DNA of 64,000 bases from Cognataquiflexum nitidum (GTDB lineage Bacteria > Bacteroidota > Bacteroidia > Cytophagales > Cyclobacteriaceae). This document shows, piece by piece, positions 35,661-45,460 of this stretch; within the stretch, counting starts at the first letter, position 1, and every line of letters starts with the position of its first letter. Location: assembly GCF_022538055.1 (NCBI RefSeq), contig NZ_JAKZAM010000021.1:25968-89967 (forward strand). The letters run 5' to 3'. The notes under the pieces are model-generated. The model was not told the origin of the DNA and ran no database searches. It saw only the letters and a program-made list of their open reading frames with translations. A program made the position numbers and the translations under genes.

Positions 35661-38024
35661 ATGAAGAAAAGTTGTTTTCTGACAGCCTTTGTATGCCTGT
35701 TTGCCTGTCAATATTCTCTTGCCCAAACTGAACTTTCGGTAGAAAAAATCATGAAAGACCCAAAATGGATGGGGACATTTCCATCTGATATTCAGTGGGA
35801 TGAAAAAGGGCAATTTGTTTATTTTAAATATAATCCAGAACAACATCCTGCTGATTCTCTTTATAAAATGGCAATAATGGGCGAGTCAAATCCTGAAAAA
35901 GTTTCTTTGGAGGAGCAGAAAAACAGGGTACCAAGAAATGCCAATAGCAACCTAGCCAAAACCAAGAAAATATACGCCAAAGGTGGTGAAATCATACTTT
36001 TTGACATAGCAAGCAGCAGCAAGACTTCACTGATCAACTTTGGGGAAAGGTTATCAAATCCTCTGTTTTTATCTAATGAAAACAGGATTGTATTTGAATC
36101 TTCCGGCAATCTGTTTGTTCTTGATATTCCAACCGGAAAACTCCAAAGAATGACCCGAGTCCAAAATGGAACCCGTCCCAAAGACAAAGAAGAAAAGCAG
36201 GCTGAAAGAGAAAAATGGCTGAAAGAAGATAATTTGAATCTCCTTCAAGTGGTCCGAGAAAGAGAGGAAAACCAAGAAAAATCTAAGAAATATTATGAAT
36301 CAATTGCTGAGAAAGTACCTTTCACCTTTTATACGGAAGGCAAGCAGGTCATCAATATCCAACTTTCGCCCGATGAAAAATATGCTACCCTCCTATTAAT
36401 AGGCAGGGCAGAAAATAAAAGGACCGAAGTGCCTGATTATACTGATGCTTCAGGCTATACGACCAACTTGAATACAAGGTCCAAAGTGGGTGATAATCCG
36501 CAAAACATCGAACTTGCGGTCTACAATTTTGCAAAAGATACTGTAATCTATGTAGCTACAGACAGTCTTCCTGGCATCATGGACCTTCCCGACTATGTCA
36601 GGGATTATCCTGAAAAAACCTGGGAAGAAAAATTGAGGAAAGTGACTATTGCAGCACCGATTTTTTCAAATGACGGAAAGAATGCCATAGTCAATATCCG
36701 CGCAAACGACAACAAAGACAGGTGGATCACCTTACTTGACCTTGAGTCAGCAACCTTAAAATCTGTTGACAGGCAGCGTGATGAAGCCTGGATAGCAGGC
36801 CCTGGAATTGGATGGGGTTTTGGAGGAGGAACTTTGGGTTGGTTACCCGATAACAAGCACATATATTTCCAATCTGAAGAAACCGGTTATTCCCACCTGT
36901 ATCTTTTGGATGTAACCTTAGGCAACAAAAAGGCATTGACTTCAGGGAAATTTGAGGTCTTTGATCCCTTCATTTCCAAAAACGGGAAGTTTTGGAACCT
37001 CACCACTTCTGAAGTCCACCCGGGAGAAAGACATTTTTATCTGATGCCACTTATGGGTGGCAAAATGGAAAAGCTAACCACACTCACCGGAAACAATGAA
37101 GTAACCCTTTCTCCTGATGAGAAAAACTTGGCAATCCTTTATTCCTACAGCAATCAGCCAACCGAATTATACATCCAAGCCAATACTCCAAAGTCCCAAC
37201 CGAGACAATTGACTTTTGGTCAAAGTGAGGAATTCAAATCCTACTCATGGCGTGATCCTCAATTGGTCAACTTCAAAGCAGCTGACGGACAAATGGTTCC
37301 CGCAAGATTATATGTGCCAGAGGCCATCAAAAGCAATGGAGCTGCGGTGATTTTTGTCCATGGGGCGGGTTACCTACAAAATGCCCATAAATGGTGGTCA
37401 AGCTATTTCAGAGAATACATGTTCCATAATCTTTTGACGGATTTGGGTTACACGGTTTTGGATATTGATTACAGGGGAAGTGCAGGTTATGGCAGAGACT
37501 GGCGAACGGGCATTTACCGCCACATGGGTGGAAAAGACCTTTCGGACCAAGTTGATGGTGCCAAATTTCTGATGGAAAATCATGGTGTCAAACCCGGGAA
37601 AATCGGGATTTATGGAGGAAGTTACGGTGGATTCATCACCCTGATGGCGCTTTTCAATGAATCTGAAACCTTTACCTCCGGTGCTGCTTTGAGGTCCGTG
37701 ACAGATTGGGCCCACTATAATCATGGCTATACAGCCAATATCCTGAATGAACCTTTCAATGACCCTATTTCTTACAAGAGGTCCTCTCCCATTTATTTTG
37801 CAGAAGGACTGAAAGGGAATTTATTGATAGCACATGGGATGATCGATGTCAATGTACATTTTCAGGATGTGGTCAGGCTGGCACAGCGTCTGATCGAATT
37901 GGGCAAAGACAATTGGGAAATGGCTGTTTATCCTGTGGAAGACCACGGCTTCGTCGAACCCAGCAGTTGGACGGATGAGTACAAAAGGGTGTTAAAACTG
38001 TTCAATGAAACACTGATTGACTGA
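35661..38024 (+). CDS. S9 family prolyl oligopeptidase
   Basis: This 787-aa exported serine peptidase has an N-terminal signal (CFLTAFVCLFACQYSLAQ). A beta-propeller of WD40/DPP-IV-like repeats covers about 25-520, followed by the catalytic alpha/beta hydrolase domain. The nucleophile is in GIYGGSYGGF near residue 654, the Asp in AHGMIDVNVHF near 730, and the His in VEDHGFVEP near 760. It probably cleaves oligopeptides in the periplasm. The gene for a gamma-glutamyltransferase begins 1 bp after its stop, suggesting joint use of peptides or glutathione-like compounds. Confidence 0.92.
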   Translation: MKKSCFLTAFVCLFACQYSLAQTELSVEKIMKDPKWMGTFPSDIQWDEKGQFVYFKYNPEQHPADSLYKMAIMGESNPEKVSLEEQKNRVPRNANSNLAKTKKIYAKGGEIILFDIASSSKTSLINFGERLSNPLFLSNENRIVFESSGNLFVLDIPTGKLQRMTRVQNGTRPKDKEEKQAEREKWLKEDNLNLLQVVREREENQEKSKKYYESIAEKVPFTFYTEGKQVINIQLSPDEKYATLLLIGRAENKRTEVPDYTDASGYTTNLNTRSKVGDNPQNIELAVYNFAKDTVIYVATDSLPGIMDLPDYVRDYPEKTWEEKLRKVTIAAPIFSNDGKNAIVNIRANDNKDRWITLLDLESATLKSVDRQRDEAWIAGPGIGWGFGGGTLGWLPDNKHIYFQSEETGYSHLYLLDVTLGNKKALTSGKFEVFDPFISKNGKFWNLTTSEVHPGERHFYLMPLMGGKMEKLTTLTGNNEVTLSPDEKNLAILYSYSNQPTELYIQANTPKSQPRQLTFGQSEEFKSYSWRDPQLVNFKAADGQMVPARLYVPEAIKSNGAAVIFVHGAGYLQNAHKWWSSYFREYMFHNLLTDLGYTVLDIDYRGSAGYGRDWRTGIYRHMGGKDLSDQVDGAKFLMENHGVKPGKIGIYGGSYGGFITLMALFNESETFTSGAALRSVTDWAHYNHGYTANILNEPFNDPISYKRSSPIYFAEGLKGNLLIAHGMIDVNVHFQDVVRLAQRLIELGKDNWEMAVYPVEDHGFVEPSSWTDEYKRVLKLFNETLID

Positions 38025-38025
38025 G

Positions 38026-39732
38026 ATGAGAAATAAAAAATATATCGTTCTTTTAGCAAGCTTTGCTTTTTTGCTGGTTTTTTCCTGTAAGGAAAATGAC
38101 GCTGTTTCTTTAGAAAACCGTGGGCTGATTGCCGAAAAGGCCATGGTCGTCACCGCCCGTGGTGAGGCATCAAAAATCGGATTGATGGTCATGGAAAAAG
38201 GCGGGAATGCTTTTGATGCCATGATTGCTACGGAACTTGCATTGGCAGTGGCCTATCCTTTTGCAGGAAATCTTGGAGGCGGTGGATTTATGGTATTCAG
38301 GTTGGAAAACGGTGAAACAGGTTCGTTGGATTATCGGGAAAAAGCACCTTTGGCTGCCACAAGGGATATGTATTTGGATGAAAATGGTGAAGTTATTCCT
38401 GAATTGAGTACCATGGGAGCTTTGGCTGTGGGTGTACCCGGAACGGTGGCAGGAATGTTTGAAGTCCACCGTAGATTTGGGACACTTCCGATGGAAGAAA
38501 TCCTCGCCCCTGTGATTGAATTGGCAGAGAAGGGTGTTGTCGTGACCTCCAATCAGGAAAAAAGACTTGCCGGCAATCGGGACAATTTTATCAAAATCAA
38601 TGGTGAAAATACCTTTTTCGGGAGGGAGTTTAAAACCAACGACACGATCAAATATCCGATTCTTGCCGAAACTTTGAAAAGAATAGCCAAGAATGGCAAA
38701 GATGAATTTTACCTTGGGGAGACTGCCCAAAAGTTAGTAGATTTTATCCAATCAAATGGAGGAATCATCACCATGGAGGATTTGGCAGGCTATGAAGCCA
38801 AATGGCGTGATCCAATTTCCTTTGACTACAAAGACATCAGGATCATTTCGATGGCACCGCCTAGCAGCGGTGGGGTGACTTTGGCACAAATTCTGGGAAT
38901 GCTGGAAGGTTTTGACCTGAAGTCAATGGGGCATAACTCTTCCCAATACATCCAAACTTTGACAGAGGCGGAAAGAAGGGCTTATGCAGACAGGAATTTC
39001 TATTTGGGTGATCCTGATTTTGTGGCAGTGCCCGTAGTTCAAATGATTGACAAGGGGTATCTTAAAGATAGAATTTCAGATTTTAATCCGGGAAGAGCCA
39101 CGCTTTCGAGCGCAGTGTCTCAGGGAGTGATCCAATATGTAGAAAGTGATGAAACTACGCATTATTCCATTGTCGATCCCTTTGGCAATGCGGTGGCGAT
39201 AACGACCACGTTGAATGGAGCCTATGGATCCAAATTGTACAGTGATGAACTTGGATTTTTTCTGAACAACGAAATGGATGACTTCAGTGCCAAAGCAGGA
39301 GTTCCCAATATGTTTGGGCTTGTCGGGGCTGAAGCCAACAGCATTGCTCCTGGTAAAAGAATGCTCAGCTCCATGACACCTACTATTGTAGAAAAAAACG
39401 GAAAGCTTCTCATGGTGGTGGGAACACCTGGAGGTTCGACCATCATCACCTCGGTTTTACAGACCATCCTGAATGTAGTGGAATTTGACATGACCATACA
39501 GCAGGCAGTGGATGCACCGCGCTTTCACCACCAATGGCTACCCGATCTCATCAATTTTGAACCGGAAGGATTTCCCAAAGCGGTATTGGATGAATTAAAA
39601 TCAAAAGGATACCTGATAAATGAAGGAAACACACCGATTATTGGCAAGGTAGACGCCATCCTCAAACTTCCAAACGGAAAATTTGAAGGCGGAGCCGATA
39701 AAAGGGGCGACGACAAAGCTGTGGGATTTTGA
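38026..39732 (+). CDS. ggt: Gamma-glutamyltransferase, lipoprotein
   Basis: This 568-aa gamma-glutamyltransferase self-cleaves into large and small subunits. The start at ATG 38026 gives a lipoprotein signal with Cys in FLLVFSCKEND. The catalytic Thr is in DETTHYSIVDPFGNAVAITT, at the expected junction near residue 365. G-N-L-G-G-G-G-F-M-V and SSMTPTIV blocks are family landmarks. It hydrolyses or transfers the gamma-glutamyl group of glutathione and peptides in the periplasm. It is coupled to the S9 peptidase gene. Confidence 0.92.
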   Translation: MRNKKYIVLLASFAFLLVFSCKENDAVSLENRGLIAEKAMVVTARGEASKIGLMVMEKGGNAFDAMIATELALAVAYPFAGNLGGGGFMVFRLENGETGSLDYREKAPLAATRDMYLDENGEVIPELSTMGALAVGVPGTVAGMFEVHRRFGTLPMEEILAPVIELAEKGVVVTSNQEKRLAGNRDNFIKINGENTFFGREFKTNDTIKYPILAETLKRIAKNGKDEFYLGETAQKLVDFIQSNGGIITMEDLAGYEAKWRDPISFDYKDIRIISMAPPSSGGVTLAQILGMLEGFDLKSMGHNSSQYIQTLTEAERRAYADRNFYLGDPDFVAVPVVQMIDKGYLKDRISDFNPGRATLSSAVSQGVIQYVESDETTHYSIVDPFGNAVAITTTLNGAYGSKLYSDELGFFLNNEMDDFSAKAGVPNMFGLVGAEANSIAPGKRMLSSMTPTIVEKNGKLLMVVGTPGGSTIITSVLQTILNVVEFDMTIQQAVDAPRFHHQWLPDLINFEPEGFPKAVLDELKSKGYLINEGNTPIIGKVDAILKLPNGKFEGGADKRGDDKAVGF

Positions 39733-39760
39733 ACTCCTATTTATTTTCCGTTCGGATTGA

Positions 39761-39878
39761 TCCAGGTAGATTGGATAGCTATAATAATTCTTGTTTCCTG
39801 ATTGAATGCCCAGAGCATTGGTCTTCCGAACCAACTGAATAAGAATATATGGTTACGGGCAAAGAAGCGTATATCCAT
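39761..39878 (-). repeat. MDIRFFA-type interspersed repeat, copy R5
   Basis: Read on the minus strand, it starts ATGGATATACGCTTCTTTGC and ends near ATCCAATCTACCTGG, matching both ends of the copy at 54374. The middle (GGAAGACCAATG) is a shorter version of the GGAAG tract. This copy is open for 45 codons (MDIRFFARNHIFLFSWFGRP...). It begins 6 bp after the stop of the minus-strand gene at 39885. Confidence 0.65.
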
Positions 39879-39884
39879 CGTAAA

Positions 39885-41270
39885 TTAATTTCCCTTGTAC
39901 TTCTCTAGGTATTCTCTAAACCGGTTCATCACCCAAAGGTGGATTTTTGCCTGGGTGTTGACATACACGAACCAAGGAAGTCGAGGTACAAATTCATGTA
40001 TTGCCGAAATCATGTATTTTCCACTGAGCACCTCCCTAAATTCAAGCCATCCATAATCAAATCGCTTCACTAGCCATCCCCCTGTGATGTAAAACAGTTG
40101 TCTCTTGATGTCGCTCCTATCAGGAATAAGGGTCAGCTGCAACATAGGTTTGGAGCCATTCAACAGGTAAAAACCGATATCTCCCCTATTGTTTTCTTTT
40201 GCATTGATCAAAAACCTAAAAAAAGTCGGCAACCAACGTTTATACCTATTGGCTACCCACAATGCGCTTTTGTGTCTTGTATTGGGCATCCTTTGGATAC
40301 TTCTGACAGTATTTTTTACCTCACGGTCATGTTTGAATTTGGGAAGTGCGGGAAGTTTATTCTTTGGATCTAGCGCTTCTTTCACGCTTTCCTCATAAGT
40401 CAGGTAATCGATTTCTTTTTCCTTGAATTTCAATTCTTCCGAAACAGTCAAAGTATGTTTGAGACTTTCGACCAAAGGGGAAACCAATTTTGAGGGCGTT
40501 TCGCCAAAGTAGGAAACCCAAAGTTTAGAAAACCCTACGGAAAAAACTGGCACTGTGAAAATAAACCTTTTCTTTCCCATCACCCTTGCGGTCTCTTCCA
40601 GCATTCCTTTGTAGGATAAAATTTCCGGGCTTCCGATTTCAATGGCTTTTCCAAATACATTTTCATTTCCAATGCAGGAGTCCATGATTGTCAATGTATC
40701 ACGGAGAGAAATGGATTGGGTTTGGGAAGTGGTCCATTTGGGACACATCAGTACAGGAAGTTTTCTGACGAGATTTCTGACCATTTCAAAAGATGACCCT
40801 CCTGGTCCCACTATTACACCTGCTCGAAGGGCGGTCACCGGAACACCCCTTTCACCCAAGGTTTTTTCTACCTCAAGCCTGCTTCTGAGATGGATAGACA
40901 TTTTTTCTTCTTCGACTTCTTTGGGAAGAATTCCTCCCAGATACAGGATCTGTTTGATATTATTTGCCTCAGCTGCACGGGAAAAATTATCCGCCAATAG
41001 CAGGTCAGTATCTTCAAAACTTCCCTGATCGAGCCTTGTCAAAGCACTCATCGAATGGATCAGGTAAATCGCATAATCTACCCCTTGCAAAGCCTCCACA
41101 GTAGAAGTGATGGAAAACAGCTCTACTTTTCGCCACTCCACTTCGGGATTTGGATTTTGGATGGCATCTCGTCTGCTTAAGGCAACAATGTTGTATTTTC
41201 CTTTGTATTTGTCGATAAACCATCTTCCGATATATCCACCTGCACCTGCAATTGCTATGGTCTTTTTCAA
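39885..41270 (-). CDS. NAD(P)-binding atypical SDR, DUF2867 type
   Basis: This 461-aa protein has an N-terminal NmrA/atypical-SDR domain (IAIAGAGGYIGRWFID; then YLIHSM and LRAGVIVGPGGSSFEM) and a C-terminal DUF2867-like lipid-binding domain from about residue 320 (GDIGFYLLNGSKPM, GGWLVKRFDYGWLEFREVL). Such two-domain proteins are common in aerobic Bacteroidota; the function is not established. Its start is next to the end of the FAD oxidoreductase gene (1 bp apart), so the two form an operon. Confidence 0.85.
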   Translation of the reverse strand: MKKTIAIAGAGGYIGRWFIDKYKGKYNIVALSRRDAIQNPNPEVEWRKVELFSITSTVEALQGVDYAIYLIHSMSALTRLDQGSFEDTDLLLADNFSRAAEANNIKQILYLGGILPKEVEEEKMSIHLRSRLEVEKTLGERGVPVTALRAGVIVGPGGSSFEMVRNLVRKLPVLMCPKWTTSQTQSISLRDTLTIMDSCIGNENVFGKAIEIGSPEILSYKGMLEETARVMGKKRFIFTVPVFSVGFSKLWVSYFGETPSKLVSPLVESLKHTLTVSEELKFKEKEIDYLTYEESVKEALDPKNKLPALPKFKHDREVKNTVRSIQRMPNTRHKSALWVANRYKRWLPTFFRFLINAKENNRGDIGFYLLNGSKPMLQLTLIPDRSDIKRQLFYITGGWLVKRFDYGWLEFREVLSGKYMISAIHEFVPRLPWFVYVNTQAKIHLWVMNRFREYLEKYKGN

Positions 41271-41271
41271 T

Positions 41272-42522
41272 TTATTGAGTGGGTTGAAGGCTTAAAATAA
41301 CCGCTTCTGCAGCCTTTCTCCCGGCTGTCATGGCTGCGTTGATAGATCCGTTGAGTAGATAGTCCCCTGCAAGGTACACATCATCAATAATCTTTGTATT
41401 GGTTGGTGAAATGGTATACTGCATGTCATCGACCTGCGGCAAGGCGTCGACTATTTCATAGGTTTTGATATGTTCAAAATAGGAAGCCTTGATGCCGGTA
41501 AGTGCTTCCAATTCCAATGCCACCACCTTGATCAAAAGGTCATCCGCTTTGGAATCCTGCGTCACCGTGACCGAAAGCAGTGCTTTGCCTGAGCTGCTGT
41601 AGAACTTTGAAACATCGGTCATGAAAACAAAATTGTTGATCAGGTAATTGATATCAGGTACCAAGCCAATCATAGGCTGTGCGATGAAGGATTTCTCAAG
41701 AGAAAAATAGAGGTTGATCACTTTTCTGTATTCCTTGACCTGACCTGCCAACTGCGGCAGCACTTTGTCAGGACGTGAGGCGATGATGACTTTGTCTGCC
41801 TGTAGTTTCCTTCCATCCTCTAGAAGGATGGATTTTCCTTCGACTCTTTCGACTGGAGAATTGAAGTGAAAAACAGTCTTCTGCAGCTTGCCTTTCAACT
41901 GGTTTGGTATTTCCTGCATTCCTTTTTCAGGTATGGCAGCATAGCCGATTGAAAACATCTTGAAAACAAAATTGAACATCCTTGAAGATGTCTGTAGGCC
42001 ATTTTCCAAGAATATTCCTTTGAAAAAAGGCTTGAAGAAATTATCTAGAACGGTTTCAGAAAAGCCATAATTTCTCAAGAAATCAATGGTGGGGATGGAT
42101 GGTTCTGCAAAAATCTCTTCTTCGGTTTTCTTTTTCAGAGAATTGGTAAGGCTCAGGATTTTAAATTTATCCTTAATCGTTCCAACCTTCGAAAATGCCA
42201 TCCCAAACAGCCTCATAGGATTTCTCAAGGGATCGTGTACTGCATAAGTGTCCCCCGGCTTAAAAATTATTGCTCCGGGATCAAACATTTTGAGGTTCAA
42301 CTTCTCATAATCGAGGTATCTTTTGGCTTCAGGATAGGCTGTCAACAATACCTGAAATCCCCGATCTAGGTAAAATCCATTTTCAAAGTCTGTCCTAACT
42401 CTCCCGCCAACACAGTCTGAAGATTCCAAGATTTCGGGACAATATCCGGCGCTTTCAAGTTCGTATGCTGCAATCAAGCCTGAAATCCCTGCTCCGATTA
42501 TATAAATTTTTTGATTATCCAT
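41272..42522 (-). CDS. FAD-dependent amine oxidase-like oxidoreductase
   Basis: This 416-aa flavoprotein has an N-terminal dinucleotide fold, IYIIGAGISGLIAAYELESA, then VGGRVRTDFENGFYLDRGFQ with the G-G-R motif. The C-terminal FAD contact is DVYLAGDYLLNGSINAAMTA. It resembles protoporphyrinogen oxidase/phytoene desaturase-like enzymes. The start at 42522 (MDNQKIYIIG) is preferred over one eight codons upstream. It is operonic with the downstream atypical SDR. Confidence 0.85.
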   Translation of the reverse strand: MDNQKIYIIGAGISGLIAAYELESAGYCPEILESSDCVGGRVRTDFENGFYLDRGFQVLLTAYPEAKRYLDYEKLNLKMFDPGAIIFKPGDTYAVHDPLRNPMRLFGMAFSKVGTIKDKFKILSLTNSLKKKTEEEIFAEPSIPTIDFLRNYGFSETVLDNFFKPFFKGIFLENGLQTSSRMFNFVFKMFSIGYAAIPEKGMQEIPNQLKGKLQKTVFHFNSPVERVEGKSILLEDGRKLQADKVIIASRPDKVLPQLAGQVKEYRKVINLYFSLEKSFIAQPMIGLVPDINYLINNFVFMTDVSKFYSSSGKALLSVTVTQDSKADDLLIKVVALELEALTGIKASYFEHIKTYEIVDALPQVDDMQYTISPTNTKIIDDVYLAGDYLLNGSINAAMTAGRKAAEAVILSLQPTQ

Positions 42523-42675
42523 TTCAGACAATTTTAAGTAAGACAAATATCTGACACAATTGTTTTACGCTACAATTTAACGCATAATTACCAACCTTTT
42601 AAATGTTAAAAGGGCTAATCCTGTAATTTGATTTTCATGAACAGGCAATTGCAGATACATTCGAAAAAAATTATT

Positions 42676-43902
42676 ATGAGAAAGACATCAAAGATATGCT
42701 TTGCCCTGACCGTTTTTTTGATCCCTTTTTCCACCATTGGACAGAATGATTATTTCCCTTCCCCCGGGGACTGGCAACAGAAAAATCCCAAAGAAATGAA
42801 GGTGGATGCAGGCAAACTTCAGCAAGCAATAGATTTTGCTATTTCTACAGAAAGTAATGCAGACCCTAACTTAAAAGTAGCACATTATCAAAGTGCTTTT
42901 GGCAGGGAGCCTTTTGGATTTCCTGTTGGGCCAATGAAAGAAAGAGGGGGAGCAAATGGCCTAATCATATACAAAGGATATATCATAGGCCAATGGGGAG
43001 ATCCTGAGCGGGTTGACCTGACCTTTAGCGTAGCCAAAAGTATCCTGTCATCTACGGTAGGCATGGCAGTGGATCGAGGTCTGATCAAAAGTGAAAAAGA
43101 CCTTGTCTATCCATATGTAGGCCCGATTATTCCTTATGAACCTTACAAATCTCTGATGAACAAAGCGGATCATCTGAATGATGAGGATGTATTTGACCTT
43201 TTTGCCGGTCCGCATAACCGCAAGATCACCTGGGAGCATTTGCTGCGTCAGACTTCGGATTGGGTAGGTTCACTATGGGGCAAACCTGATTGGGCAGACC
43301 GTCCTCAGGGCAATTCCTCTGATTGGATCAACAGGCCAAGGAATGAACCGGGGACAGTATATAAATACAATGACACCAGAGTCAATGTCCTTGCTTTGGC
43401 TGTTTTGAATGTATGGAGAAAGCCACTTCCGGTGGTATTGAAGGAAAACCTGATGGACAAAATCGGGGCAAGTCCCACTTGGAGATGGACCGGTTATGAA
43501 AATTCCTTTGTCATCCTCGATGGACAGATCATGCAATCTGTCAGCGGCGGGTCACATTGGGGCGGCGGGATGTTTATCAGTGCCTATGATCAGGCTAGGT
43601 TTGGATACCTTACTTTAAGGAAAGGAAAATGGAACGGTGTGCAGGTAATTTCGGAGGATTGGATCAGAAAGTCCCAAACACCTACTGCCGTTCAGCCTAA
43701 TTATGGTTTCATGAATTATTTTCTGAATACTGACAGAAAAGAGATTCCTGCAGCACCGGAGTCTGCATTCTTTCACCTGGGAGCGGGAACAAACATGATC
43801 TATGTTGACGAAGAGAATGACCTTGTCATAGTAGCTAGGTGGATCAAAGACAAAGAAAAATCTGAATTGGTGAGGATGATATTGGAAAGTTTGCCTAAAT
43901 AA
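42676..43902 (+). CDS. Serine hydrolase, beta-lactamase fold
   Basis: This 408-aa exported protein of the class C beta-lactamase/penicillin-binding family has its catalytic S-V-A-K near residue 118 and Y-K-Y-N near 232. A third motif H-L-G-A-G-T near 373 replaces K-T-G. The start at 42676 gives a clean signal peptide (KICFALTVFLIPFSTIGQ); upstream Mets add 13-16 polar residues. The reaction may be an esterase or peptidase; resistance is not implied. A terminator follows closely. Confidence 0.87.
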   Translation: MRKTSKICFALTVFLIPFSTIGQNDYFPSPGDWQQKNPKEMKVDAGKLQQAIDFAISTESNADPNLKVAHYQSAFGREPFGFPVGPMKERGGANGLIIYKGYIIGQWGDPERVDLTFSVAKSILSSTVGMAVDRGLIKSEKDLVYPYVGPIIPYEPYKSLMNKADHLNDEDVFDLFAGPHNRKITWEHLLRQTSDWVGSLWGKPDWADRPQGNSSDWINRPRNEPGTVYKYNDTRVNVLALAVLNVWRKPLPVVLKENLMDKIGASPTWRWTGYENSFVILDGQIMQSVSGGSHWGGGMFISAYDQARFGYLTLRKGKWNGVQVISEDWIRKSQTPTAVQPNYGFMNYFLNTDRKEIPAAPESAFFHLGAGTNMIYVDEENDLVIVARWIKDKEKSELVRMILESLPK

Positions 43903-43924
43903 AAAACCCTTCTGAAGTCCCTAA

Positions 43925-43957
43925 AAAAAACGTCAGTGGAAGCTGACGTTTTTTTAT
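43925..43957 (+). terminator. Rho-independent terminator
   Basis: AACGTCAG (43929-43936) pairs with CTGACGTT (43943-43950), followed by a T-run. It lies just left of the composite element insertion. Confidence 0.9.
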
Positions 43958-43980
43958 TATATAGTTCTTCATATTATAAT

Positions 43981-45421
43981 TACTGTCGTCCGACAAAAAT
44001 ATGAACATGGACATAAAGCCCCTCTATTTGATAAATAGGGGGTTTTTTAATTCATATTGAAAAGTACCCCTATTCGGTGAACATTATTTCTGTTTAGATA
44101 TTATTAAGTTCCTTTTGAAATATACTTTTACAATAGGCCTCCGAATTGACTGGGAACTTTTCAAGGCTGACGTATAAGCAGAGGTTTTTTGCTGCCACCA
44201 TCACCATGGTAGAAAAGTCCTCAGCTTCTTTTATCCGTTTATGAAGTACTGAAAACGGCAGGTTAAGGATTAGGGCAACTCATATCTGGATTTTGATATC
44301 GTTCTCACTGTCCGACAAAAAATATTTCAGTTCAAAATTTTGCTTTATCTGCTTGAACAACACCTAAATAACCCATCTGTTCTTGTAAATCTGGGCTATG
44401 GTCAGGGCTTCGTGTCCCATCAGATTGGTGATGAATTACAGTCTTTCACTGCTCTCAGGGTCAATATAGCTTATCAACCTTACCTCAACTGTCCGAGAAA
44501 CGCTGTTTTCCCTGTATCTCAGCAATATAACCTGATCTGACTCGATGTCTCGGGAATGGGAACAGTCAAATTCCACGACAATCTCATACTGGGCATTGTC
44601 TTTCTTACGGGTCACGAAATACCTGTTAGAGCTACTCCATTTTTCAAAGCATGATTAACGATTGAAACCCTTACCGAACAATGGTATTCCGTATTCTTGA
44701 AGCTCCATGACTTTGAGGAATATGTTTTGATTGGTTGCCGCCGAACGGATGCAGATAAAATTGGGGACACCTTCGGCCGGGTTCATTTTGGCAAACACCT
44801 TGGCGCCTCCTTTTTTCTTTCCATCCAAAGGGTTACGCCCGGCCCCCTTCAGTATTTCCTTGAAAAGTGTGATGGTTGTAGAGTCAAAGACTTCCACCAT
44901 ACTCGGATCCACCTCTCCGCCGATATCCAGCCAGTTGCCCTTAAGGCTGGTCCTGTAATAAGTATAAAGTCTCATGTAAAGCAGTGCGAACACCTTATTG
45001 TCACGTTTGCGGTTAGCGTCGGATAGTGTGCTCCTGGCAGGTAACTGTTTGAAAACGAACGGGATCAGCTTTTGGGCAATCAGGGAAATGTTCTTGCAGA
45101 CCTCTATAAGACTGCCATTCCGGGTAAGGACGGCATAAAACATACATATGAAATGGTCTGCGGATTTAAGTTTCTTGTATTACCTGTCCGAATTTTCCTG
45201 TTCCACGACTTCATTGAAAATCCCTTTCGGGATCATTGAAAAAAGCTGAGCAATGATGGGGTGTCCAGACAAAAAATTATTATTACCTTGATTCATATTG
45301 TTTTTTCTTGATCGAAACAACAATATAAAAAAGATGGGACGGCTTCAAAGCTTCCCATCTTTCATTTTCTATTATTCTCAGATTAAATTATTTCCCATAC
45401 TTTTGATCTCGGACGAAAATA
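43981..45421 (-). mobile_element. IS4-like element, full length but degenerate
   Basis: The element is about 1.44 kb. The left end TACTGTCGTCCGACAAAAAT is intact; the right (inner) end has decayed to TCGGACGAAAATA. It shares near-identical first 230 bp and last 270 bp with the deleted copy at 47555. It contains one transposase gene on the minus strand, broken by several stops. Confidence 0.8.
44094..45296 (-). pseudogene. IS4-family transposase, inactivated
   Basis: The gene spans 401 codons from ATG 45296 to TAA 44094, and the first segment and final segment remain in the same frame. The N-terminus reads MNQGNNNFLSGHPIIAQLFS, a DUF4372-like start. A TAA interrupts at N-S-D-R, where the deleted copy has Tyr. 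The middle keeps a readable block (44655-45143) with L-P-A-R-S-T-L-S-D-A-N-R-K-R and V-F-D-S-T-T-I-T-L-F, including the first catalytic Asp. Further stops follow below 44655. The final residues read VSLEKFPVNSEAYC. No functional transposase is expected. Confidence 0.8.
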
Positions 45422-45460
45422 ATTCTTTATTATCCTTGATAAACATAAAAGGACCCGTAT

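Noticed and set aside
42676..43902. Beta-lactamase conferring resistance
   Set aside because: Only the general serine hydrolase fold is seen; K-T-G is replaced by H-L-G-A-G-T and the context is not a resistance locus.
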